DNA from: JALYGK01 sp036259835
GTDB taxonomy: Bacteria; Actinomycetota; UBA4738
Length of the DNA: 22,088 nt
Assembly: GCA_036259835.1 (NCBI GenBank)
Contig: DATABA010000144.1
Location: 1 to 22,088, forward strand
Direction: 5' to 3'
In this document: one piece after another, positions 14,737 through 22,056 of the stretch
Layout of the letters: each line of letters begins with the position of its first letter
Position numbering within the stretch: position 1 is the first letter of the stretch
The notes under the pieces: generated by a model
The model's input: the letters and a program-made list of their open reading frames with translations, nothing else
Database searches by the model: none
What the model was told of the DNA's origin: nothing
Position numbers and translations under genes: made by a program

Positions 14737-16215
14737 GTGACGGTTCGTACGGTTCGGCAGCTCGGTGATCCGACACTTCGGGTTGCCGCTTCGCCGATCG
14801 CTGATCCGCGATCCCCCACTGTCGCCGCCCTGGCCGACGATCTTTTTGACACCCTTCGAGCCACACGCGCTGCCACCAGCTACGGCCGAGCCATCGCGGC
14901 CCCGCAGATCGGAGAGTCATGGCGGATGGTCGTCGCCGACCTCGGCGAACGATGGACGCTGGTCAACCCGACCATCACATGGGCAAGCGACGAACGCCGT
15001 GAGTGGTGGGATGCGTGCTTGAGCTTTCTCGACACCTTCGGACGACTCTCCAGGCATGCAGCGGTCTCGGTTCGATGGCAGGACCTGGATGGTAAGACGC
15101 ACGAGGAGCGCTTCGAGGACGACCTGGCCGAACTCTTGCAGCATGAGCTCGACCACCTGGATGGCGTCCTCGCGGTCGATCGCTTCCTCTCGCCCCGGAC
15201 AGCGTGCACGCGGTTGGAGTTCGAACGCCGCCACCGCCGGGACAGCCCGTATTCAGTTGCCGCTTCGGGGGGGCCGGATCCTCTCCGGATCTCCCTCGCG
15301 TCGATGGAGATTGACCCCGTATTTCTTCATACGCCACAGGTCCACAGTGAGTCGCTGTCCCAACAGCTCGAAATGACCGTGATCTGCAAGATCGAAGCGA
15401 TCACACCGATCCGGTCATTCAAGGGGCGCGGAGCGGACTGGTTCTTCCGAACAACAAACGACCTCTCACCGGTTGTGTGTGCGTCCGCAGGAAACTTCGG
15501 ACAAGGCGTCGCGTATGCGGCCCGGTCGCGGGGCATTTCGTGCACGGTCTTCGCCGCCGAGCAGGCGAACCCACTCAAGGTGGAGCGAATGCGCTCGTTC
15601 GGCGCCGACGTGCGGCTGGGCGGAAAAGACTTCGATTCCGCCAAGGAAGCAGCCCGCCAACACGCCGCCGACGTAGGGGGGAGGTTCGTCGAAGACGGCG
15701 ACGAGCCGGCAATCGCCGAAGGGGCGGGGACGATTGCTGTCGAGCTGGGCGGGTTTGGCAAGCTCCTCGATGCCGTCCTGGTACCCGTGGGCAACGGCGC
15801 CCTTGTCACCGGCATTGGGGCATGGCTGAAGGCCTACGCTCCCCATACCCGAGTGGTGGGGGTGTGCGCATCCGGTGCGCCTTCGATGGCGGAGTCGTGG
15901 CGAACAGGCGAAATCCGTCCCACACCGGACGTCAACACCATTGCCGACGGCATCGCGGTTCGGGAACCGGTTCCCCGCGCGGTCGAAGACATGCGCCAAC
16001 TGGTGGACGAGGTCGTCCTGGTCGACGACGCGGACATCATCGAGGCGATGCGGCTTGTCCATCGCCACCTCGGCCTGGTGGTCGAACCGGCGGGCGTGGC
16101 GGGGCTGGCCGCAGCGGCACGCTACCGAGACCGATTCAGTGGACAGACGGTCGGAACACCGCTGTGCGGAGGAAACGTCACTCCGGACCAGATGAAGGAG
16201 TGGTTTCCGGGCTAG
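14737..16215 (+). CDS. Peptide deformylase-like / threonine dehydratase-like fusion enzyme
   Basis: 492 residues in a single open frame. Residues of about 5-165 match peptide deformylase: motif I GRAIAAPQIG (near 51-60), motif II reading DACLS with C94, and HELDH at 136-140. The metal ligands C94, H136 and H140 and the catalytic E137 are present. However, the canonical EGCLS is DACLS, and GxGLAAPQ lacks its second Gly, so the substrate may not be N-formyl-Met peptides. Residues of about 185-492 form a fold-type II PLP enzyme of the threonine/serine dehydratase family: K229 in SFKGRG, the phosphate-binding SAGNFGQG loop and the VPVGNGAL motif, without an ACT regulatory domain. It could remove an acyl group and then deaminate a hydroxy amino acid. 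That is speculation. GTG 14737 lies 12 bases after the EamA stop, with no strong ribosome-binding site. Confidence 0.88.
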   Translation: MTVRTVRQLGDPTLRVAASPIADPRSPTVAALADDLFDTLRATRAATSYGRAIAAPQIGESWRMVVADLGERWTLVNPTITWASDERREWWDACLSFLDTFGRLSRHAAVSVRWQDLDGKTHEERFEDDLAELLQHELDHLDGVLAVDRFLSPRTACTRLEFERRHRRDSPYSVAASGGPDPLRISLASMEIDPVFLHTPQVHSESLSQQLEMTVICKIEAITPIRSFKGRGADWFFRTTNDLSPVVCASAGNFGQGVAYAARSRGISCTVFAAEQANPLKVERMRSFGADVRLGGKDFDSAKEAARQHAADVGGRFVEDGDEPAIAEGAGTIAVELGGFGKLLDAVLVPVGNGALVTGIGAWLKAYAPHTRVVGVCASGAPSMAESWRTGEIRPTPDVNTIADGIAVREPVPRAVEDMRQLVDEVVLVDDADIIEAMRLVHRHLGLVVEPAGVAGLAAAARYRDRFSGQTVGTPLCGGNVTPDQMKEWFPG

Positions 16216-16218
16216 GCG

Positions 16219-16503
16219 TTACGAATTCAGCTTGTTGTGGGCTTCGCGTCCTGCCTCAGCGCTCTTGTCGGCGGTCCTCCTCGCTGCTCGCAGACTGGAC
16301 TCGGTCGCGTCTCCGAACAGCCCGGCGCCCTGGTCGCTTTTCTCCTCGGCCTTCGCAGATGCCCTGTCGACCCCGTCTTGCAACTTTCTCGACCGGCCGG
16401 GGCGAACCACACCGGTGAGGAAGAGAACAAGACAGACCACGACGACAATGCCCGCTCCGACCAGAACCTGCACGAGTAGGCCTACCGGCGCGAGAACCCT
16501 CAT
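16219..16503 (-). CDS. Small single-TM protein with charged C-terminal tail
   Basis: 94 residues. One hydrophobic helix at about residues 8-30 is followed by a basic stop-transfer stretch (RPGRSRK) and a polar Ala/Lys/Asp/Ser helical tail with coiled-coil character. It resembles late-embryogenesis-abundant or apolipophorin-like tails, but I do not recognise a named family. ATG 16503 has a GAGGGGG ribosome-binding site about 11 bases upstream (complement of 16515-16520). The gene ends 3 bases after the fusion-enzyme stop on the opposite strand, so the two are convergent with no room for a terminator. It diverges from the lipoprotein gene across 109 bases. Function unknown. Confidence 0.6.
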   Translation of the reverse strand: MRVLAPVGLLVQVLVGAGIVVVVCLVLFLTGVVRPGRSRKLQDGVDRASAKAEEKSDQGAGLFGDATESSLRAARRTADKSAEAGREAHNKLNS

Positions 16504-16612
16504 GCCGTCGTTGTTCCCCCTCGCGGGCCGTCGTTAACCGGTCCTTCGAAGTGGACCTCCATGCACCCGGCGCTCGCGTGTTTCGTCGAAAACTGGCATT
16601 CTGGCCCCCGCG

Positions 16613-17434
16613 ATGCCCGCTGCCTCCTTCCTCCGGCGAGCCTTGCCGCTTATCGTCGTCGCGGCGGTCGCCGCCGGATGCACGACAGAGGCGTCGCCCC
16701 AGCTCCGTGTCCGAGACCAGGTTCAGCCGAAGCCTTCTGCATCGGCGCCGAAGTGCAAAGCGAAACCCGTCAAGGCTAGTTTCGATTACCCGCGCGGCTT
16801 TCCCGGCACCGACCGGGCGTTCGTCCAAAAGGTCACCCGCCAGGCGATCTCGTATTTCGGCATTCGGACCACGAACTGCGTGAAACGCGATCCGGTCGAC
16901 GTCCGGCTGCTGGCGGCCCGAGGATCGCACAACATCGTCGGCTGGGCCGACTACGGCGACATCGAGATCTACACGGAGTCGCCCGGATGGGCGCAGAACT
17001 CACAGGGGTTTCGCGCCCAGACGCTCTTTCACGAGTGGTATCACGTGCTCCAGAGAACGCTCAGCACGGCTCCTCCCCCTCCGACATGGTTCTTCGAGGG
17101 TTCCGCGGAATGGGCTGCCCTCGATGCCGCCGTCCACTTCGGCTACTTCGACGACATGGATGAGGTCCGGCCACTCCTTCGGTATGACGCCCGGCAACCT
17201 CCCAGACCGCTCGACAAGGCAAAGCCCGCGAACCCAGGGGTCTACTCCCTGTATTTCACGAGCATCGATTTCCTCCTGAAGGAGCACGGCGGAAGGGACC
17301 GTCTGCGACAGTTCTGGCAGCGGTATAACCCGGGCGACTCGTGGAAAGCGACGTTTCAGTCGGTGTTCAAGACGAAGGTCACAACGTTCCTGAAGAAGTT
17401 CGAAGCGCACCGGGAAGCCGGCTTTACCGATTAG
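16613..17434 (+). CDS. Lipoprotein with gluzincin-type HExxH (peptidase MA-like) domain
   Basis: 273 residues. An N-terminal signal (RRALPLIVVAAVAA) ends in a lipobox AAGC with the modified cysteine near residue 23, so the mature protein should be anchored to the outer face of the membrane. The zinc site is HEWYH (H140, E141, H144). It is followed by WFFEGSAEWAA, which supplies the third ligand glutamate at E162 (or E166), matching gluzincin peptidase MA-like domains (PF13485). The rest is a compact helical domain to the end. Family members are typically secreted or surface metalloproteases with unknown natural substrate. The gene converges with the FMN-binding gene and overlaps its end by 11 bases. 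Catalytic residues look intact. Confidence 0.85.
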   Translation: MPAASFLRRALPLIVVAAVAAGCTTEASPQLRVRDQVQPKPSASAPKCKAKPVKASFDYPRGFPGTDRAFVQKVTRQAISYFGIRTTNCVKRDPVDVRLLAARGSHNIVGWADYGDIEIYTESPGWAQNSQGFRAQTLFHEWYHVLQRTLSTAPPPPTWFFEGSAEWAALDAAVHFGYFDDMDEVRPLLRYDARQPPRPLDKAKPANPGVYSLYFTSIDFLLKEHGGRDRLRQFWQRYNPGDSWKATFQSVFKTKVTTFLKKFEAHREAGFTD

Positions 17435-18083
17435 GCGATTCACCGCGTCGCCATCCCCTCACATAACCGGGGACGGTCGGCGAACCACTCCTCGCATCCG
17501 GCACGGGCTCCGAAGGGACAAGCCGCAGCGGCAATACGCCGGCCCAGATCGGGAGGTCGATGTCGGCGTCGTCGTCCTTGGGCGGTCCGGTTCGGACCTT
17601 CGCGGAGGCCCGATCCAGCGAGAGCCGAAGGACGCTAGTGGCCCGAAGCTCCCTTGCGTTTGGCTGCCGAACATCGTCCCAGCGCCCCGGCATCACGTGT
17701 TCGGCAACCGCCCGAAGCGCCTCCAGTTTTTCGGCGCCCTCGACCTCTGCAGCCACTCCGAGCACCACCACCGAGCGGTAGTTCATGGAGTGGTTGAAGG
17801 CGGACCGCGCGAGCACCACGCCATCAAGGATCGTTGCCGTGACGCAGACCTCCGTCCCCCCACGAAGCTGGCGAAGCATACGGCTGGCCTGGGATCCGTG
17901 GACGTAGAGGACATCGCCGACCCGAGCGTGAAGGGTCGGGATGACGAATGGCTGGCCGTTTGAGACGAACCCGATGTGACAGAAGAGCGCTTCGTCCAGG
18001 ATCGCGTTGATGGTCTCCCGGTCGTACCGACCGCGCTCCGGGAGACGACGAACGCGTAACGAGTCTTCGACTTCCTCTTTCAT
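17424..18083 (-). CDS. Pyridoxamine 5'-phosphate oxidase-family flavin-binding protein
   Basis: 219 residues. Residues of about 18-170 form an FMN-binding split barrel of the Pyridox_ox_2/COG3467 type: LPERGRYDRETINAILDEA, then ALFCHIGFVSNGQPFVIPT, then LYVHGSQASRMLRQL, followed by MNYRSVVVLG. The C-terminal tail is polar and contains DLPIWAGVLPL. Members bind flavin (or F420 or heme) and some detoxify nitro-compounds (NimA-like), but most are uncharacterised. No extra catalytic clue is visible, so 'flavin-binding' is as far as the sequence goes. ATG 18083 is likely; its upstream region is shared with the divergent DUF1801 gene, 40 bases apart. Its 3' end overlaps the metalloprotease gene. 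Confidence 0.85.
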   Translation of the reverse strand: MKEEVEDSLRVRRLPERGRYDRETINAILDEALFCHIGFVSNGQPFVIPTLHARVGDVLYVHGSQASRMLRQLRGGTEVCVTATILDGVVLARSAFNHSMNYRSVVVLGVAAEVEGAEKLEALRAVAEHVMPGRWDDVRQPNARELRATSVLRLSLDRASAKVRTGPPKDDDADIDLPIWAGVLPLRLVPSEPVPDARSGSPTVPGYVRGWRRGESPNR

Positions 18084-18110
18084 CTAAGCGAGCCTAGCGG
18101 ACGTGTTTCC

Positions 18111-18116
18111 TATACT
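18111..18116 (+). promoter_or_regulatory. Candidate -10 element (TATACT) for a possibly leaderless DUF1801 gene
   Basis: TATACT matches TATAAT at five of six positions and ends 7 bases before ATG 18124. Transcription would then begin at or next to the start codon, consistent with the lack of a ribosome-binding site in front of it. No convincing -35 is visible. Confidence 0.35.
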
Positions 18117-18123
18117 CCTCGGG

Positions 18124-18495
18124 ATGGCTGGACCGGCAAGCGTCGACGCGTACCTCGGTGCCGTACCCGACACGCAGCGAGTTGCCTTGGAAAAGCTCCG
18201 CAAGACAATCAGGTCGGCCGCGCCCGACGCCGTTGAGACGATCAGCTATCAGATGCCGGCGTTCAAGCTCAATGGCCGTTTCCTCGTCTCCTACGCTGCC
18301 TTCAAGGACCACTGCAGCTTGTTCCCGGGCTCGGCAGTGCCAGAGGAGCTTCGGGATGACGTCAAGCCATTCGTGGCCGGGAAGGGAACCCTCCGGTTCA
18401 GTCCGGAGAAGCCAATCCCGGCCGCACTGGTCAAGAAAATCGTCAAAACCAGGATCCGAGAGATCGAAGCGAAAAGGGCTCAAAAGGGAAAGTGA
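18124..18495 (+). CDS. DUF1801 (YdhG-like) protein
   Basis: 123 residues. The fingerprint of DUF1801 is clear: SVDAYLGAVPDTQRVALEKL, then AAPDAVETISYQMPAFKL, then the block AAFKDHCSLFPG and a C-terminal RFSPEKPIPAALVKKIVKTR helix. The family is small, soluble and of unknown biochemical function; some relatives are annotated as iron chaperones (frataxin-like fold), without proof here. ATG 18124 fits the usual family start; an upstream in-frame GTG at 18103 would add seven residues with no homology. Its stop overlaps the GTG of the next gene by 4 bases, indicating one operon. Confidence 0.88.
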   Translation: MAGPASVDAYLGAVPDTQRVALEKLRKTIRSAAPDAVETISYQMPAFKLNGRFLVSYAAFKDHCSLFPGSAVPEELRDDVKPFVAGKGTLRFSPEKPIPAALVKKIVKTRIREIEAKRAQKGK

Positions 18496-19262
18496 CACTG
18501 TCCGATCGAGCTGATCGCGTGTCGCCCGCGAGGCGAAAAGCCTTCAAGATCATCGCCTGGTTCATGGCGGTGTCCGCGATCGCCTTCGGTCTCTTCACGG
18601 CGGTCTTCGCGTTCATCTTCGAAGGTCAGGAAATCCACGCGGTCCACAACGCCGTGGTTGCGGCCCTGCTTCTGGTGATCTCCGCTCCCCCGGCCGTCGC
18701 CGCCGCGCGGGCGCCGGAACAAGCGTGGACGCCCCTGTTGCACCTGGCCGCGGTCGGAATAGCGGGCGCCGCCACGATGATTCTGAGCCTGCGCCTGGAT
18801 ATCTTCACGCTGCCCTTCATTGTTCTGGTCGGCGTCCTCCTTCTGTTGCGCGTACCGCGCGGTGCGGTCTTCGGGACGGAACGTCCCAGCGTGGTACTCG
18901 CCGTGTTGACACTCGCCGCGCTGGTCCCCTTGCTCGTCTACGCAAGCGAGCAAGCCGAGCTACAACGGATTGACACCACGAGTGAGCACGCGGAGTTCAA
19001 TCACTGGGTGGAGACTTCGTTCTACGCCGTGGCGATTCTGCTGCTCGGGGCGCTGGCTGCCTTTCGTCCCGCCCAATTCCGGTTCCAGGCATGGAGTGCC
19101 GGTGTGTCCCTTGCCGTCCTCGGAGGAATCTCGCTCGCGTACCAGGGGAATCCCTCCGCGCTTGACGCACCGTGGGCCTGGGCAGCCTTGGTCGGAGGGG
19201 TAGCCTTCCTCGGCGCGGCGGAGTGGGAAACCACGAGATCGACGCGCGGACGCAGTCCGTAA
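18492..19262 (+). CDS. Polytopic membrane protein, about eight TM helices, unknown function
   Basis: 256 residues with a short charged N-terminus, then hydrophobic helices at about 20-45, 50-75, 80-102, 106-122, 132-152, 170-192, 197-216 and 228-246. There are no recognisable transporter or enzyme motifs. A polar stretch with several acidic residues lies between helices 5 and 6 (ASEQAELQRIDTTSEHAEFN). GTG 18492 overlaps the preceding stop (GTGA), so it is expressed with DUF1801. GTG 18519 is a possible alternative start. It is followed by a 36-base gap and then an anchored Fn3 protein. I do not recognise the family. Confidence 0.7.
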   Translation: MTLSDRADRVSPARRKAFKIIAWFMAVSAIAFGLFTAVFAFIFEGQEIHAVHNAVVAALLLVISAPPAVAAARAPEQAWTPLLHLAAVGIAGAATMILSLRLDIFTLPFIVLVGVLLLLRVPRGAVFGTERPSVVLAVLTLAALVPLLVYASEQAELQRIDTTSEHAEFNHWVETSFYAVAILLLGALAAFRPAQFRFQAWSAGVSLAVLGGISLAYQGNPSALDAPWAWAALVGGVAFLGAAEWETTRSTRGRSP

Positions 19263-19288
19263 CGATCCGACAGCACACCCATCAACCG

Positions 19289-19295
19289 AAAGGAG
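19289..19295 (+). promoter_or_regulatory. Ribosome binding site deciding ATG 19302 over GTG 19299
   Basis: AAAGGAG ends 6 bases before ATG 19302 but only 3 bases before GTG 19299, favouring the ATG. Confidence 0.6.
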
Positions 19296-19301
19296 CTCGT
19301 G

Positions 19302-20144
19302 ATGCGACGTCAGGCGGTTTGGATCGGTCTTGTTGCGATCATTGCGGCAGCAGCCGGCGTAGTTACCTTCGTTCGGCTAACGAGCAGCGAGGAAACGCCG
19401 ATCCAGGTAACGCCCACACAGACTCAGGCGTCGGCCTGTCAGGCGGGTCCCCCGCAGGGTGAGACCTTCGATGCTGAGGCCACGAAGCTGTTCATCGAGT
19501 TCAACGCCACAGACGAGGACCTGGGTGTGCACGGTTCGTTGGACGCCGACGGGTGGAAAACGTTCTGCTTCTTCGATCCAAACGGGCGCCCCGTGCTCGA
19601 AGTTGGCCCGCAGGGCGAGCTCTCCAATCTCGGGATGGCAGCGTTGTTCTTCGAGTCGCGGGAGCCAGCGACGGATGAGTTCTCGTTTGAAACGCTCGCC
19701 GCCGCGTTCCCCGAAGGCACGTACACGGTCCGAGGTGAGGCGTTCAACGGCCGAGCCTTGACCGGTGAGGCGACGTTCACGCATGACGTACCGGCAGAGC
19801 CCGAAATCACCGCGCCGGAGCTCGTCGAAGAGCCGGAGCAGGCGGAGGCCAGCGCGGGGGTCCCGCTCGACGGTCTCACCGTGACCTGGAACGAGGTCAC
19901 GGAGACGGTGAACGGCGGATCCGTGAACATCACGGGGTATCAGGTCGTCGTCACGGACGAGGAGGCCGAGGATCCCCACGGGTTCGCTCGACCCGTGTAC
20001 GACGTCCACGTTCCTCCCACGGTGACCGAGCTTTCGATCGCACCCGAGTTCCTCGAAGCCGATACGGTGTACGAGCTCGAGGTCCTGGCACTCGAGGAAA
20101 GCGGCAACCAGACCATCAGCGTCGGCTTCTTCAAGACGGCCTGA
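19302..20144 (+). CDS. Membrane-anchored exported protein with C-terminal Fn3-like domain
   Basis: 280 residues. A short basic N-terminus and one hydrophobic helix at about 5-25 form a signal anchor; no lipobox cysteine is present at its end. Two cysteines follow outside, C46 and C88. The middle (about 50-165) is a beta-rich stretch beginning with DAEATKLFIEFNATDEDLG and containing FPEGTYTVRGEAFNG. The last about 95 residues (VPLDGLTVTWNEVTETVNGG, then YQVVVT, then TVYELEVLALEESGNQT) look like a fibronectin type III sandwich. This architecture suits an extracytoplasmic binding or scaffold protein. No enzyme motif is visible. The next gene follows after 15 bases, so the two may be co-expressed. 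Confidence 0.7.
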   Translation: MRRQAVWIGLVAIIAAAAGVVTFVRLTSSEETPIQVTPTQTQASACQAGPPQGETFDAEATKLFIEFNATDEDLGVHGSLDADGWKTFCFFDPNGRPVLEVGPQGELSNLGMAALFFESREPATDEFSFETLAAAFPEGTYTVRGEAFNGRALTGEATFTHDVPAEPEITAPELVEEPEQAEASAGVPLDGLTVTWNEVTETVNGGSVNITGYQVVVTDEEAEDPHGFARPVYDVHVPPTVTELSIAPEFLEADTVYELEVLALEESGNQTISVGFFKTA

Positions 20145-20159
20145 GGAAGGGAGAGAGGC

Positions 20160-20576
20160 ATGATCTTCGATTTCTTCGACGAGCTGAACTGGTTGGCCAT
20201 CGTGGTCGCCACGATCGTGTGGTTCGCCTTCGCCGCGGCGTGGTACTCGGTTCCGGCGATGAGCAAGGCCTGGCAGAAGGCAGCGAACATCGAACAGCCG
20301 CAAGGCGGCGGCCCCGTCGCATCTCTCTTGATTGCGACGCTGATCTTCTACTTCATCACGACGGTCGTCATCGCCCTGCTCGTGCGGGCGGTGGGGGCGG
20401 ACAGTGTTGGAGACGGCCTGGCGCTGGGCGTCGCACTCGGTGTCGCGTTCGGCGTGCTCACGGCGTTCGTGAGCCAGCTGTATGAGCGTAAGGGAACGTA
20501 CTACTGGCTCATCAACGGACTGGCGCAGCTCATCGCCTGGTCGGCCGTCTCGATCATTCTGGCGGTTTGGGACTGA
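20160..20576 (+). CDS. DUF1761 membrane protein
   Basis: 138 residues with four membrane helices at about 10-30, 52-78, 85-105 and 118-135. The first block (LNWLAIVVATIVWFAFAAAW, then YSVPAMSKAWQKA) is the DUF1761 (PF08570) signature, and the family is nearly always this length. The function is unknown. A GAAGGGAGAGAGG purine run lies directly before ATG 20160. It ends the plus-strand run; two GC-rich hairpins follow before the convergent HtrA gene. Confidence 0.85.
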   Translation: MIFDFFDELNWLAIVVATIVWFAFAAAWYSVPAMSKAWQKAANIEQPQGGGPVASLLIATLIFYFITTVVIALLVRAVGADSVGDGLALGVALGVAFGVLTAFVSQLYERKGTYYWLINGLAQLIAWSAVSIILAVWD

Positions 20577-20583
20577 CCAGCGG

Positions 20584-20613
20584 GTTCGGCGGCTGAGGTT
20601 GGTTCGCCGGAAC
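20584..20613. terminator. Imperfect GC-rich hairpin between DUF1761 and HtrA genes
   Basis: GTTCGGCG (20584-20591) pairs with CGCCGGAAC (20605-20613) apart from a one-base bulge, with a 13-base loop. It lies 8 bases after the DUF1761 stop. There is no T run on either side, so termination would need Rho or a non-canonical mode. Confidence 0.35.
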
Positions 20614-20624
20614 TGAAACCCGAA

Positions 20625-20646
20625 GCCCGCCGCTCAGACGGCGGGC
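20625..20646. terminator. Perfect 8-bp GC hairpin overlapping the HtrA stop codon
   Basis: GCCCGCCG (20625-20632) and CGGCGGGC (20639-20646) enclose a 6-base loop. The stop codon of the minus-strand HtrA gene (20634-20636) is inside the loop. On the minus strand the hairpin is followed by TTCGGGTTTC, a weakly T-rich tail. It may serve both converging genes. Confidence 0.4.
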
Positions 20647-21833
20647 CCTGCGACCAGGGTCACGTCCGCTTCGTGGGTGCCCCGCGGATCGACCCACGTC
20701 ACCCGGATCGTCTCTCCCGGCTTGTGGACGTGGATAGCCGACGAAAGCGCCTGGACCGAGCGGACCGTCCTGCCATCGATGGCGGTGATGACCGAGCCCT
20801 GAGGTATTTCGGCCTCGGCTGCGGGACCTCCGGCGTAGACGTTGACTACAAGCACTCCGGCCGCCGTACTGAGGCCCAGCCGTCCAGCGATGCCCGGACC
20901 AACCTCGTCAGCTGAGATGCCCATGTACCCCACGGGTCCGATGAAGACGGTGGAACTGGCTCGTCCGGCTCGGACCTCGTTCACGATCCGCTGTGATTCG
21001 GCCGACGGGATGGCGAACGCCGTCCGGGAAGTCTCATCCCTGAAGAAGGCTCTCCTGGCCGCTGTGATCATGCCGACCACTTCGGCCTTGGAATTCAGGA
21101 TTGGCCCTCCTGACTGTCCTTCCTCGATGAGCGTCGAGACCTGAATCAGATCGTTCAGCCGACCGAGCACGCCGCCCCCATCACCGACAACGATCGTGCG
21201 GTTGAGCGCCGTCACCGTGCCCGAAGACACCTGTGGGCCGCGACCGCGCGCGTTCCCGATCGCGACAACCTCGTCGCCCTCCTGGACGGTCCGCGAGTCG
21301 CCGATCCTGACGGTCGGGAGTCCCGAGACATCCTCGATTTGAAGAAGAGCTACATCCGTCGAGGGTGCCGCTCCCACCACCCGAGCCGAGTAACGCCCGG
21401 CCCGTCCGTCGATTTCGACCGTGATGCTGGTCGAACCGGACACGACGTGGTTCGCCGTCAGCACCTGGCCGGAAGACGTCAAAAGCATCCCGGTCCCCGC
21501 ACCTCTCGGGACCTGCCGCTGCCGACCCTCCGAGCTGAACGGGTTGGCGGCGGTGGCCGTGTAGATAGACACGACTGCGGGTGAGACTCGTTCGGCGATC
21601 TCCCGGGTGCTGAACTCTTGCGTCGTTTCGTCACGGCTGCCGACGACGACGGGCGAACGGGAATCGCTCCCTCGCAATCCCCACCCGATGCCGATGCCGC
21701 TCGCCAGCAGAGCGAGCGCGGCCAGAACGGCAATGAAGGCAGACGGCAATCGCCGCCTTCGGGGGGGATCGCTCGGCTCTGCCGGAAAGCCTCCCGGGAG
21801 TCTCGAGGTCTGCTCTTGAGGGTCGTCAAACAC
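20634..21833 (-). CDS. htrA: HtrA/DegP-like serine protease with PDZ domain
   Basis: 399 residues from GTG 21833. A short Pro/Arg-rich cytoplasmic N-terminus precedes one TM helix at about 30-53 (FIAVLAALALLASGIGIGWG), so the protease faces outward. The trypsin-like domain spans about 80-280. The catalytic triad is H129 (LTANHVV), D160 (STDVALL) and S241 (EEGQSGGPIL, canonical GNSGGP). The PDZ domain covers about 300-395, with GVLVVNVYAGGPAAEAEIPQ and GSVITAIDGRTV. Such proteases degrade or refold misfolded exported proteins under envelope stress. The GTG start is chosen over ATG 21857 and 21884 because GGAGG (complement of 21840-21844) sits exactly 6 bases upstream, while the ATGs lack a ribosome-binding site. 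Its upstream region holds short inverted repeats. Confidence 0.93.
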   Translation of the reverse strand: MFDDPQEQTSRLPGGFPAEPSDPPRRRRLPSAFIAVLAALALLASGIGIGWGLRGSDSRSPVVVGSRDETTQEFSTREIAERVSPAVVSIYTATAANPFSSEGRQRQVPRGAGTGMLLTSSGQVLTANHVVSGSTSITVEIDGRAGRYSARVVGAAPSTDVALLQIEDVSGLPTVRIGDSRTVQEGDEVVAIGNARGRGPQVSSGTVTALNRTIVVGDGGGVLGRLNDLIQVSTLIEEGQSGGPILNSKAEVVGMITAARRAFFRDETSRTAFAIPSAESQRIVNEVRAGRASSTVFIGPVGYMGISADEVGPGIAGRLGLSTAAGVLVVNVYAGGPAAEAEIPQGSVITAIDGRTVRSVQALSSAIHVHKPGETIRVTWVDPRGTHEADVTLVAGPAV

Positions 21834-21839
21834 TTCGCA

Positions 21840-21844
21840 CCTCC
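21840..21844 (-). promoter_or_regulatory. Ribosome binding site for the HtrA GTG start
   Basis: The minus strand reads GGAGG, 6 bases before GTG 21833. It is the strongest Shine-Dalgarno match near this gene and argues against the two upstream ATG codons. Confidence 0.65.
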
Positions 21845-21943
21845 GCTCGGAGTTCATTCCCAATTGCGGGCAGTTTCCGCGCAATTCGACGATTACAGAT
21901 GGTCGAGCCTCTTCCTGAAGTAATGATTTGAGAAAGCTCAGAA

Positions 21944-21954
21944 TTCCCTGGGAA
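21944..21954. other. Perfect inverted repeat TTCCC-T-GGGAA
   Basis: Five-base arms around one central base form an operator-like palindrome. It sits in the HtrA/zf-TFIIB intergenic region, about 110 bases before the HtrA GTG and about 100 bases before the zf-TFIIB ATG. The half-site ATTCCC recurs at 21856-21861 and, inverted, at 21991-21996. Confidence 0.35.
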
Positions 21955-21960
21955 ACAGAA

Positions 21961-21979
21961 AGGGGCGGAATGTTCCCCT
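21961..21979. other. Inverted repeat AGGGG...CCCCT
   Basis: AGGGG (21961-21965) and CCCCT (21975-21979) flank a nine-base loop that itself contains a GGAA-TG-TTCC palindrome (21967-21976). It follows the first inverted repeat by 6 bases. It is a possible binding site; the GC-rich background makes short palindromes fairly likely by chance. Confidence 0.3.
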
Positions 21980-22056
21980 CCGCTACCGTAGGGAATGAGG
22001 CGCCTCAGTCAGGAGGCCCAGGCGTACTCACAACGGAGAAAAGGAGAGAACCCACG

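Noticed and set aside
14737..16215. Deformylase and dehydratase as two separate genes joined by error
   Set aside because: No stop, ribosome-binding site or duplicated start occurs at the junction and both domains are complete. I keep it as one fusion, with read support still to be checked.
16504..16612. Promoter elements in the divergent small-protein/lipoprotein gap
   Set aside because: CATTCT near 16600 resembles a -10, but no -35 is visible and the match is weak, so I did not list it.
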